Below the pieces are notes generated by a model. That model had not been told where the DNA came from. It did no database searches and was given only the letters and a program-made list of their open reading frames with translations. DNA of 6,864 nucleotides from Bryobacteraceae bacterium (lineage in GTDB: Bacteria > Acidobacteriota > Terriglobia > Bryobacterales > Bryobacteraceae): positions 1-6,864 of the forward strand of contig JASHQT010000642.1 of assembly GCA_030039005.1 (NCBI GenBank). The letters run 5' to 3'. Each line of letters starts with the position of its first letter. Position 1 is the stretch's first letter. Positions 1 through 6,454 of the stretch are shown one piece after another. Position numbers and translations under genes: made by a program.

Positions 1-587
1 GTCACTTCACTGGCGAAAGAATTCAACTGCTGCACCATCGTGTTGACCACGCGCGCGGTATGCAGAAACTCTCCCCGCAACGGACGCCCGTCCACTTCAA
101 GCGACATATTCTGCGAAAGGTCACCCTTCGCCACCGCGCCGATCACGCGCGCCACTTCCGTCGACGGCTGCACCAGGTCGCCGATCAGGCTGTTCACCGC
201 TTCCACGCAATCGGCCCACGCGCCGGAAACCGAGCCGATGGAGGCGCGCTGGCTGATTTTCCCGTCCTTGCCCACCAACCGGCTGATCCGCTGGAACTCG
301 CTGACCATTTTTTGGTTGATGTCCAGAACATCGTTCAACGCGTCGGCGATCTTGCCCTCTAGCCCCATCTGGTCGACCGGCATGCGAACCGAGAAATCCC
401 CTCTTTTGAACGCGATCAGCGTGTTCAACAAAACGGTGGCATCGTTACGCGATTTATCGCTCCGCGACTTGTCGCGTTGACTGCCGTTGGCAACGGCGGC
501 CCTTCCGTTCGCCCGGCCGGCGCCCGCTTTGGGAGTCTTCTGGCCGTTCTCCACGTGTTTGCCCTGTTCCACCGTCACACTTTTCAT
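1..587 (-). CDS. Multi-HAMP signalling protein, probable hybrid histidine kinase (N-terminal part, cut by window edge)
   Basis: The reverse strand reads open from ATG at 587-585 to the left edge, giving 195 residues. Residues 1-50 are a hydrophilic, Lys/Arg/Gly/Ala-rich leader. Then come consecutive HAMP-like coiled units: about 51-98 (with KRGDFSVRMPV), about 100-145 (with GKDGKISQRASIGSVSGAW) and about 146-190 (with AKGDLSQNMSLEVDGRP, then VNTMVQQLNSFASEV). The GDLSxxxxLEVxGRPLxGEF...VNTMVxQLNSFASEV pattern is typical of poly-HAMP hybrid histidine kinases (fungal Nik1/Os-1 type and their bacterial relatives), which normally continue into more HAMP units, HisKA, HATPase and receiver domains. 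Those domains lie outside the window, so kinase activity is inferred from family. No transmembrane segment or signal peptide is visible, so it should be cytosolic. The start is supported by AGGAG (complement of 596-600) eight bases upstream. It is transcribed divergently from the response regulator at 734, a likely phosphorelay partner. Confidence 0.85.
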   Translation of the reverse strand, partial: MKSVTVEQGKHVENGQKTPKAGAGRANGRAAVANGSQRDKSRSDKSRNDATVLLNTLIAFKRGDFSVRMPVDQMGLEGKIADALNDVLDINQKMVSEFQRISRLVGKDGKISQRASIGSVSGAWADCVEAVNSLIGDLVQPSTEVARVIGAVAKGDLSQNMSLEVDGRPLRGEFLHTARVVNTMVQQLNSFASEV

Positions 588-607
588 GTTCCTCGCTCCT
601 CGAGAGA

Positions 608-621
608 GTAAGATATCTTAC
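608..621. promoter_or_regulatory. 14-bp perfect palindrome, candidate operator in the kinase/response-regulator divergent region
   Basis: GTAAGATATCTTAC is a perfect inverted repeat with no spacer. It covers the predicted minus-strand -10 box and reaches the predicted start point at 608, where a bound dimeric repressor would block the kinase promoter. On the plus strand it lies just before TACAAT (624-629, 5/6 to TATAAT), a possible -10 for the response regulator, although no convincing -35 precedes that box. The cognate regulator is unknown and is not encoded next to it. Confidence 0.5.
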
Positions 622-643
622 GATACAATACTGGCTGTGGCAA
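615..643 (-). promoter_or_regulatory. Predicted sigma-70-type promoter of the multi-HAMP kinase gene
   Basis: On the minus strand, TTGCCA (643-638, 5/6 match to TTGACA) is separated by exactly 17 bases from TAAGAT (620-615, 4/6 match to TATAAT). The predicted transcript start is near 608, giving a short leader of about 20 bases that contains the AGGAG ribosome site. The box sequences and spacing are read directly; promoter function is inferred. Confidence 0.45.
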
Positions 644-733
644 CCGGTATAGAGACTCCGGCGCGCCAATCGCGTTACAACAATTTTTAGCAGTCCGCGA
701 AGCTACCGCCGATTATCTACTCTAGAAGGTTAG

Positions 734-1144
734 TTGGACGTGTTTGAGATCCTGCTGGCTGAAGACAACCCGGGCGACGTGCTATTGTTCCGCGAAGCCC
801 TCGGCACTTGCTCCCTGCCTTGCAATCTCGTGGTCGCGGCTGACGGCCAGCAGGCTCTCACGCTTCTCGGTGGCCGGTCCCAAGAAAGCCCCGGCTGGAA
901 ACCCCACCTGATCGTGCTGGATGTGAATCTTCCTAAGCTCAACGGAGAACTTGTGCTGCGCCACGTGCGCGGGCAGCGCGTGCTCGATGGCGTGCCCGTC
1001 ATCATGTTGACATCTTCGGCCGCGCCCGCCGATCGCGACACCGCGCTGGAGCTAGGAGCGAATCTTTATCTGCAGAAATCCTCCAACCTGGACGAGATTC
1101 TCGCGGTCGGTAAGATTGTCGAGCGCATGCTCGCACGCTCCTAA
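734..1144 (+). CDS. Single-domain CheY/Rcp1-like response regulator
   Basis: A 136-residue protein made of one receiver (REC) domain and no output domain. The visible family landmarks are the acidic pair E10-D11 in ILLAEDNPGDVLLFREAL, the phospho-acceptor D63 in LIVLDVNLPKLNG, the conserved T93 in VIMLTSS, and K115 in YLQKS followed by the last helix. Length and the EDNPGDVxLxREAL start resemble the Rcp1 group, which receives phosphate from sensor or hybrid kinases and acts by protein contact rather than DNA binding. The start is TTG 734. A GTG at 740 is also in frame; AGAAGG at 724-729 is 4 bases from TTG and 10 from GTG, so the spacing does not settle it and the difference is two residues. 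It is divergent from the multi-HAMP kinase with 146 bases between starts, which suggests one phosphorelay module, but pairing is inferred. No clear terminator follows the TAA stop. Confidence 0.9.
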   Translation: MDVFEILLAEDNPGDVLLFREALGTCSLPCNLVVAADGQQALTLLGGRSQESPGWKPHLIVLDVNLPKLNGELVLRHVRGQRVLDGVPVIMLTSSAAPADRDTALELGANLYLQKSSNLDEILAVGKIVERMLARS

Positions 1145-1316
1145 CACTTTGCCTAAGACAATTAGCTGGAGCACGACAAATTTTTACAAGCTACCCCGGC
1201 GTGCCCTAAACACTATTCCATGTTGTAATCGAGAAGAAGCATTGACGGGCGATGATGGAAGAGTTGAGCGGCGACGTTAACCAGTTGGCCCTCTCGCGCG
1301 TCAACCGGAGAGAGGC
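1145..1316. other. Intergenic region upstream of the TIGR03437-type protein
   Basis: This gap of 172 bases holds no supported gene. Two weak signals are visible. First, TGT followed by TGTAAT at 1221-1229 fits an extended -10 promoter (5/6 hexamer plus TGn) for the gene at 1317, though no -35 is recognisable. Second, CCTCTC (1290-1295) is complementary to GAGAGG (1310-1315), the purine-rich stretch just before the GTG start, and could form a 6-bp hairpin over the ribosome site. No rho-independent terminator with a T-run is seen after the response regulator. Confidence 0.3.
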
Positions 1317-3383
1317 GTGAGGTTAGGCGCCCATACGGGATTCATGAAAACAAAAACGACATTTCTTGTACTCTTGCTGGGCGCGTGCGCCGGCTCGGGG
1401 CTGGCGCAAAACTTCGATTCCTCGGGCGACAGCAAGCTGAACGGCACTTATTATTTCCGCCAGGTGCTCTATTTCGAGGAGGACGCGGCGGGCGATCTCC
1501 AAGACGCGATGAGTTTGCAAGGCACCATCACGTTTAATGGGGCCGGCGCGTACACTACCAATGCCACGCTTCTCGACGGCGCTAGCGGCTCCAGCACGCC
1601 GCAATCCTTCACCGGCAGCGGCACGTATGTGATTTCGGCGAGCGGGGAAGGCTATATCAGCGCCGTGAATCCCGACTTTACCGGCGATCAAATCGTTGGG
1701 CTGGTATCGTCCGAAGGAGTGTTCATCGGCAGCACAACGGAGACCACCGAGGAATATAACGACCTTTTCGTCGCCGCGCCGGTCGGATCACAGAGCAACG
1801 GCACACTATCTGGATCGTATCAGGCCGCATATTTCGATCCGACCTACACCGCCTCCAACGGGGTCCCGGGCGGCGACGCGCTGCTCACTTTTACCGCCAA
1901 CGGGAGCGGCGGCATCGGATCGCTGAACGCCAGCGAGTATCTGGGCGGCAATACCAGCGCCACCGCGCAAAATCTGAGTGGAGTGACCTATTCCTTCAGC
2001 AACGGAGCGGCACAGCTCAATTTCGGGGGCAGCAACACCACCAACCTGATCGGCGGCACGGATCTTCTCTACAGTACGCCTGACGGTAATTTCATTTTCG
2101 GCGGCAATTACAACGGCTTCGACATGTTCGTCGGCGTCAAAAACGCCACCAGCAACCCCTCCAGTTACCAGGCGCTGTACTATCAGGCGGGCGTGGACCT
2201 CGATCTCTACGGATACCCCAACTCGAACGACGGCCTGGACAGCTATTACGGAGCAACCAACATATTTTCAGGCGAGGGCGTCAACAACATCATTGCCGAC
2301 GAGCGGGACAACCTCCCGGCAGCCGGTGCGACGGAGAGCCTCGACTACTACGACCAGTACACGCTCAACGGAGACGGAAGCGCCTCCGACAGCTATTACA
2401 CGTACTGGACCAGTCCAGACGGCGCGATCCGTGTTGGTTTTGGGCCCAGCGCGTACCTGGGGATCAACGTGGCGTTTCAGGCGCCTTCGTTCAGCGGCTC
2501 CGGCGTCTATATCGATCCGGTGGGTGTCGAAAACGCGGCCAGCTCCGCGCCCTTCACCGCATTTCTGTCTCCGGGCGAATTCGTAAGCATCTATGGTTCG
2601 GGCCTCGCCGATACTACCACCAGCTCCGGTCTTCCCTTCCCGACCAGCGGGGGCTTGGCCGGCGTGACCGTGACGGTGAACGACGTGCAAGCACCCGTTT
2701 ACTTCGTCAGCCCCAACCAAATTTCCTTTATCGTGCCGTGGGCGACGACCCAGGAAGTGGCACAGATTCAGGTCAACAACAACGGTTCAAATTCGAACAC
2801 AGTGACCGCCTTCGTCGGCGAAACCTCCGTGGGGGTGTTTACCAATACTCCGGTGGGTGGTGACGGAACTGCGGCCGCCGAGCGCCCGGACTACTCAGTG
2901 GTCTCCGCATCCAATCCGGCCCAGGTGGGCGAGACCGTCGCGATGTATGTCGGCGGAATGGGCGGAGTCAGCAACCAGCCTGCCGACGGCGCCGCCGCTT
3001 CCAGCACTGTACTGAGCTACACCGACGCGACCCCGGTCGTAACTCTGTACGACGACACCGGAAACTCAGCGAGTGCCACGGTTGCGTTTTCAGGACTGGC
3101 GCCCGGCTTCGCGGGACTGTACCAGATCAACTTTACGGTTCCATCGGGCCTGGACTACAGCGACCCGCTGTCCGTTGACCTCTGGAGCGGTGTCGATTCG
3201 GAGAACTTCGAAGCGATCTTACCGGTTACTGACACCTCGTCAGCCATTCCCGCTGCGCGCTCCGCAGCCGGGAGCCGTCCGCACCTTCACCGCAGACGCT
3301 CAGCCAAGTTCCGAGCGCCGCGCCAGAGCGCTGCTAAGCTACGGCGCGGCCCCGGAGCCGGGACTATCGTGCCGCAACCGTAA
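1317..3383 (+). CDS. Exported beta-rich protein with three internal repeats and a TIGR03437 C-terminal domain
   Basis: A 688-residue protein of unknown function. GTG 1317 is chosen because GGAG (1307-1310) lies six bases upstream. The in-frame ATG at 1344 has a weaker site but begins a textbook signal peptide, MKTKTTFLVLLLG..., so the real start may be there. Cleavage is likely near GLA-QN (residue 30); LLGAC also fits a lipobox, so a lipoprotein is possible. Residues 43-389 are three degenerate repeats. Residues about 405-637 match the TIGR03437 domain of Solibacter-type proteins, with NAAS...LSPGEFVSIYGSGLA, VTVNDVQAPVYFVSPNQISFIVPW and LAPGFAGLYQINFTVPSGL as landmarks. Composition is rich in Gly, Ser, Thr, Asn and Tyr, typical of surface or secreted proteins. 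The last 50 residues differ sharply, being Arg/Lys-rich and without a membrane anchor. The gene end overlaps the convergent EEP gene by 20 bases. The domain assignment is confident; the role is not known. Confidence 0.9.
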   Translation: MRLGAHTGFMKTKTTFLVLLLGACAGSGLAQNFDSSGDSKLNGTYYFRQVLYFEEDAAGDLQDAMSLQGTITFNGAGAYTTNATLLDGASGSSTPQSFTGSGTYVISASGEGYISAVNPDFTGDQIVGLVSSEGVFIGSTTETTEEYNDLFVAAPVGSQSNGTLSGSYQAAYFDPTYTASNGVPGGDALLTFTANGSGGIGSLNASEYLGGNTSATAQNLSGVTYSFSNGAAQLNFGGSNTTNLIGGTDLLYSTPDGNFIFGGNYNGFDMFVGVKNATSNPSSYQALYYQAGVDLDLYGYPNSNDGLDSYYGATNIFSGEGVNNIIADERDNLPAAGATESLDYYDQYTLNGDGSASDSYYTYWTSPDGAIRVGFGPSAYLGINVAFQAPSFSGSGVYIDPVGVENAASSAPFTAFLSPGEFVSIYGSGLADTTTSSGLPFPTSGGLAGVTVTVNDVQAPVYFVSPNQISFIVPWATTQEVAQIQVNNNGSNSNTVTAFVGETSVGVFTNTPVGGDGTAAAERPDYSVVSASNPAQVGETVAMYVGGMGGVSNQPADGAAASSTVLSYTDATPVVTLYDDTGNSASATVAFSGLAPGFAGLYQINFTVPSGLDYSDPLSVDLWSGVDSENFEAILPVTDTSSAIPAARSAAGSRPHLHRRRSAKFRAPRQSAAKLRRGPGAGTIVPQP
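1443..2483 (+). repeat. Three degenerate protein-level repeats of about 110 residues
   Basis: In residues numbered from GTG 1317, repeat 1 spans about 43-154, repeat 2 about 166-276 and repeat 3 about 283-389. Each opens with a small residue, Ser/Thr-Tyr and an aromatic strand (GTYYFRQVLYF; GSYQAAYFDP; SSYQALYYQA). Each closes with a strand pair of the form S-x-(D/E)G-x-(F/I) followed by an aromatic strand (SSEGVFIG; STPDGNFIFGG; TSPDGAIRVGF). Repeats 1 and 2 also share a Gly-rich TF/TITF strand in the middle (GTITFNGAGAY; LLTFTANGSGG). DNA identity between units is low, so the duplications are old. The alignment was done by eye. Confidence 0.5.
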
Positions 3384-5016
3384 CGGAAGGGGCCGCGGGC
3401 GGATCGGCTAGCGGCAAATCCACGGTAATCGGGTTGTGATCTGAAATCCGGTCCGGGATCGCGTGGTTGAGCGCCTGCAGCGTGCGGCCATGAAAGCAGC
3501 TAAAGGCTGAGAACTCGCGCTGGTCATCCGGTTTATCCAGGTGCGTCGGGCGGACGAAGATCCAATCCAGCTTGTACTCGCCGATGGGGCCGAAGCGCCG
3601 CGAAAGCTCTTCGGTGGCTTCAAAACCTTTCGCGGCGCGCTCGTTGGAATTGGCCAGCCGCCCGCCGCGTCCGTTGGCCGAGCGCTCGGGGTCGCCGCGA
3701 AAATCGAACGCGCTGCCGTCATCGAAACGGAAGCGCTCGAGCGTGCTGAAAAACTTGGCTTCGGGATTGTCGCCGATCAGCGGAATGCTGGTTTCGGTGG
3801 GGTCCTGCACTTTGCGCGCGAAGCCCACCAGGCCCAGCGACAGGTCGTAGGCCCAGCCGAACGGCGTCCCATACCGGAGCGCATCCGTCGCCCCCTGTTC
3901 CGCCCACCACTTTCCGCTCCCGAAGCTCTGCTTGAGCAGGCGCGTCATGCTGATCGGCAAGCCGGTGTGCGTGGACGTGTTCATGTCGCCGGCCACGATG
4001 ACCGGATGATCGATGCCATCGATCGTCTTCAGCAGTTCCTCAAGCTGCTTGCGCCGCATGTGGGGCGTCGCAACGTCTTCCAGGTGCGTGGCTACTATCG
4101 TCACGCGCCCTGAAGGGAGATCGGGGCCCGCGATATCGGCCATCAGCATCATCCGGCCGCCGCGCCGCACCTGACGAACCAATTGCTCTCTGAAGACCGC
4201 CGTGCTCACCTTTCCTTCGGCCTTGTAAGCCGGCGAGCGTTTCTTTTCATCCCGATACCAATCATGCCCTTGCACCGCGAAGGGGATCAACTTCACGTTT
4301 TCCAACCGGTAGCGGCTCAAAATGGCCGTGCCATGCAGGCCTTTATAGCGCGCGGGATCCGGCGTCATCACTTGCCGCACGTGATCCAGCATGGCTTGCC
4401 GGTCGTCGTCCGGGTCCTTGTAGGCGTCGGCCACTTCGTGCACGATCACCTGCTGGTCCAAACCCATGGTGATCGGGTCCACTTCGACGAATTCCACGCC
4501 GTAGGCGTAATTCATGTTCAAATCGCTCGCCAGTTCCGCCGCCACGTTGCGAAACAATGTGCGATTGACACCCCAATCCACTTCGTTCAGCACCAGCACG
4601 TCGGCTTGCTCCAAAATCGCGATCTGCTCGCGAATTTTCTCGCGCTGGGCATCGTCCGCCTTGGAACCTTTGTCTTCCATCAGTGCGTTGAACCTGCGCG
4701 GGTCGCTGAACGCGTAACGCACGGCGTCGAATTCCAGGCCCCTCTCGATGTTCCACTCCGCCACGCGCAGCATCTTGCCGGTTTGCGGATCATTGGGCGC
4801 GAGCGGGCGCACGCCTTCTTCCCAAGCGTTGTTCCGCACGAACGGCGTGGTGAGCAGCGCTTGCAGCTTGGCGCGCAACAGCGGTGGAGGGTCTGCCTGT
4901 TGGTAAAGCTCGCGCAGTTCGCTGAACGTCAACAGTGCGGGATCGTTGGACCGCGCACCAGCCAAGCAGTGCAGCGACAACAGCATCGCCATACCAGCCA
5001 CAGCCCCGTCACGCAT
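3364..5016 (-). CDS. Exported endonuclease/exonuclease/phosphatase (EEP) superfamily protein
   Basis: A 550-residue protein from ATG 5016. The frame extends to GTG 5067 (567 residues), but neither start has a clear ribosome site; 5016 is preferred because it starts a compact signal peptide, MRDGAVAGMAMLLSLHCLAGA. The EEP metal-dependent phosphoesterase motifs appear in order: EWNIERG near 87-93 (N89, E91), LNEVDWG (E145), GTAILSRYRL (229-238), VATHLED (H311), VAGDMN (D344, N346), KLDWIFVRP (D484) and ISDHNP (D526, H527). Together these give the usual metal-binding and His/Asp catalytic set, so the enzyme should be active on a phosphodiester or phosphomonoester in the envelope or outside the cell. 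The substrate could be nucleic acid, a phospholipid or an inositol phosphate and cannot be told from sequence. It is longer than a minimal EEP domain, with extra segments between E145 and the LSR motif and a stretch of about 140 residues between GDMN and LDW. It is divergent from the LuxR-type gene and convergent with the TIGR03437 protein. Confidence 0.88.
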   Translation of the reverse strand: MRDGAVAGMAMLLSLHCLAGARSNDPALLTFSELRELYQQADPPPLLRAKLQALLTTPFVRNNAWEEGVRPLAPNDPQTGKMLRVAEWNIERGLEFDAVRYAFSDPRRFNALMEDKGSKADDAQREKIREQIAILEQADVLVLNEVDWGVNRTLFRNVAAELASDLNMNYAYGVEFVEVDPITMGLDQQVIVHEVADAYKDPDDDRQAMLDHVRQVMTPDPARYKGLHGTAILSRYRLENVKLIPFAVQGHDWYRDEKKRSPAYKAEGKVSTAVFREQLVRQVRRGGRMMLMADIAGPDLPSGRVTIVATHLEDVATPHMRRKQLEELLKTIDGIDHPVIVAGDMNTSTHTGLPISMTRLLKQSFGSGKWWAEQGATDALRYGTPFGWAYDLSLGLVGFARKVQDPTETSIPLIGDNPEAKFFSTLERFRFDDGSAFDFRGDPERSANGRGGRLANSNERAAKGFEATEELSRRFGPIGEYKLDWIFVRPTHLDKPDDQREFSAFSCFHGRTLQALNHAIPDRISDHNPITVDLPLADPPAAPSVTVAAR

Positions 5017-5049
5017 CCGACTGTTAGATGCGGGGAGCCTCGGATCATT

Positions 5050-5061
5050 TCTGGTACCAGA
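5050..5061. promoter_or_regulatory. 12-bp perfect palindrome between EEP and LuxR-type genes, candidate operator
   Basis: TCTGGTACCAGA is a perfect inverted repeat. It lies upstream of the preferred EEP start (5016), and inside that coding region only if GTG 5067 is used. Its centre is about 60 bases upstream of the start point predicted from the TATAAT box at 5104-5109, a usual position for an activator contacting RNA polymerase on its upstream side. Function and cognate protein are inferred; the neighbouring LuxR-type regulator is the obvious candidate. Confidence 0.35.
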
Positions 5062-5103
5062 GAACACGTGGCGCTTGAGCGTGTACCGGCGAATCCAACC
5101 CGC

Positions 5104-5109
5104 TATAAT
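5104..5109 (+). promoter_or_regulatory. Consensus -10 box for the LuxR-type regulator gene
   Basis: TATAAT is a perfect -10 hexamer in otherwise GC-rich sequence, 77 bases before the ATG at 5187, giving a predicted leader of about 70 bases. No good -35 sits at 16-18 bases upstream; TTGAGC at 5075-5080 is too far (23 bases). The promoter may therefore need an activator. Confidence 0.45.
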
Positions 5110-5186
5110 TCATAGAAATCAGCAGCTCGTTGCTTTGGCATGAACTGCCTGTCGGGACGGGGCCAATCTAATCCAAGGACTGGCAT

Positions 5187-6323
5187 ATGCCCGCCGAGCT
5201 CCAACTCGATCTCGACATAATTCCCAAGCTGACCGGCTTGATCTATGACGCAGTCGCCGTCCCCTCCGGCTGGCAGGTTTTTCTGGAGGCCTTCATGTGC
5301 GCGGTGAATGCCGAGCGCGGCGCGTTTTCGATTCGTGACGTGGATCGGGATGAGTTCAGCGCCGTTTGCTGGCATGGCTGGCCCGAGGAGCTTCTTAAGC
5401 TTTATAACGAGCACTATGCGTCCATCGATCCGTGGCGCACTGGCAGCGCGCGCCTTCCCGAGGGGGAAGTGGGAACCGATGAAGACGTCTGCCCCAGACC
5501 TGTCATGGAAGCGAGCGCCGCGTACCGGGAATTCTATGCGCCCCACAACGCCATTCATGGGATGGGTGGGACCGTTCTCATGAGCGCCACAGCCCAGTCG
5601 CTGATCGCCGTCGTCCGGGGAGCGGGGAGTGGGCCTTTCGCGAAACGCGAACTGGCAATCCTGAAGGTACTGATCCCCCATTTGAAACGGGCGGTGCTTC
5701 TGTATGGCCAGATGGTGGCCATGCGGCGGCAGCTCTCCCTGTTCACCGATCACTTGAATCGATACTCGCACGCCTACTTCGTCACCGATGCGGAGGGCAG
5801 AATCCAGTACGCCAATGCATCGGCGCAGGAAATCGTCAACGCGCGTGATGGCATCACTTTGGAGCAGGGACGCATCGCGATCGCCTCCACGAGACAAAAC
5901 TCCGCGTTTCGCAAGGCGGTGCTGGAGGTCGCTTCGGGGCTCGGTTCCTTACGGCGCCTCGAAATCCAGCGGCCTTCGCACCGGGACCCCTATCGCTTGA
6001 TCCTCATGCCCGTAGGAGATTCCGGCGAGATTCCCCTGGGCGTTTCCGTACCAGCCGTCAGCATTCTGGCGATCGACACCTCCTCGCGGCCGGAGCCCGA
6101 CGTACCGCTGCTGTGCGAGCTCCTTTCCCTCACGCCCGCCGAAGCGCGCGTGGCAGGCAAGCTGGCGCTGGGCCGAAGCCTGGAAGAGATTGCAGCCGAC
6201 CTCGGAATTTCGCTCGAAACCGCACGGACCCACGCCAAGCGAGCTCTCTCCAAGACCGGCACCGAACGCCAGGGCGAACTGATCTCGCTGATCCTACGAT
6301 CAGTACCGCTGCGGCGCCCCTAA
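5187..6323 (+). CDS. LuxR-type HTH transcriptional regulator with PAS-like domain
   Basis: A 378-residue protein. The ATG at 5187 has AAGGA (5175-5179) seven bases upstream. The N-terminal half (about 1-170) is a sensor-like region with the NEHYASIDPW (74-83) and YREFYAPHNAIHGMGG (113-128) signatures common in this group of uncharacterised regulators. Residues about 190-297 resemble a PAS fold (YFVTDAEGRIQYANASAQEI, then a strand-rich end, VSILAID). The C-terminus (about 312-371) is a LuxR/GerE helix-turn-helix: LLSLTPAEARVAGKLALG, then EEIAADLGISLETARTHAKRALSKTG, where the second helix is the DNA-reading one. There is no receiver domain or autoinducer-binding domain that I recognise, so the signal is unknown; a small ligand or cofactor bound by the PAS-like part is possible. 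It is cytosolic with no membrane segment. It is divergent from the EEP gene and upstream of a small exported protein in the same direction; either may be a target, which is inference. Confidence 0.9.
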   Translation: MPAELQLDLDIIPKLTGLIYDAVAVPSGWQVFLEAFMCAVNAERGAFSIRDVDRDEFSAVCWHGWPEELLKLYNEHYASIDPWRTGSARLPEGEVGTDEDVCPRPVMEASAAYREFYAPHNAIHGMGGTVLMSATAQSLIAVVRGAGSGPFAKRELAILKVLIPHLKRAVLLYGQMVAMRRQLSLFTDHLNRYSHAYFVTDAEGRIQYANASAQEIVNARDGITLEQGRIAIASTRQNSAFRKAVLEVASGLGSLRRLEIQRPSHRDPYRLILMPVGDSGEIPLGVSVPAVSILAIDTSSRPEPDVPLLCELLSLTPAEARVAGKLALGRSLEEIAADLGISLETARTHAKRALSKTGTERQGELISLILRSVPLRRP

Positions 6324-6357
6324 AGCAGCCGTACACCATTTGGGTGACGACTCCCAT

Positions 6358-6421
6358 CGGCCTCGCACGTTACACTGCTGCTCGATTCACAGTAATTCAT
6401 GAGTTGGCGGCCACGAGGCCG
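6358..6421. repeat. Inverted repeat with 8-bp arms
   Basis: CGGCCTCG (6358-6365) and CGAGGCCG (6414-6421) are perfect reverse complements separated by 48 bases. Two more outer pairs (one A-T, one G-T) could extend the stem to 10. In RNA this would close a long leader loop upstream of the exported protein gene; in DNA it could be paired binding half-sites. Both roles are speculative. Confidence 0.35.
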
Positions 6422-6454
6422 GTTCTGCATTCGTACCGGTAAGACTTTTATCTC

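Noticed and set aside
40..480. Plus-strand frame (146 codons) opposite the multi-HAMP gene
   Set aside because: The minus strand encodes clear HAMP motifs through the same bases; the plus frame has no recognisable motif.
454..669. Minus-strand frame (71 codons) overlapping the kinase start and promoter
   Set aside because: It overlaps the kinase leader in another frame, crosses the predicted promoter and operator, and encodes a charged sequence without a domain.
1163..1193. TAGCT...AGCTA inverted repeat with a T-run after the response regulator as a terminator
   Set aside because: The stem is five AT-rich pairs with a 21-base loop, and the T-run lies inside the loop instead of after the stem.
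2268..2720. Minus-strand open frame (150 codons) inside the TIGR03437 gene
   Set aside because: It is a shadow of the TIGR03437 coding frame, with low-complexity Arg/Gly/Ala composition and no motif.
3350..3362. GC-rich hairpin near the convergent gene ends as a terminator
   Set aside because: The stem is only four base pairs around a GAGC loop, and no T-run follows on either strand, so it does not meet rho-independent terminator criteria.
4183..5115. Long plus-strand open frame (310 codons) antisense to the EEP gene
   Set aside because: It lies almost entirely opposite a gene with a full set of catalytic motifs. Its product is rich in His, Gln, Arg and Val as expected from mirrored GC-rich codons, and shows no recognisable domain.
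5103..5897. Minus-strand open frame (264 codons) across the LuxR-type gene start
   Set aside because: It is antisense to a well supported regulator, has no recognisable domain, and spans the promoter and ribosome site of the real gene.
1317..6323. Possible defence, toxin-antitoxin or biosynthetic system formed by these neighbouring genes
   Set aside because: The genes are in mixed orientation with separate regulatory regions and no shared pathway signature; nothing marks them as one system.
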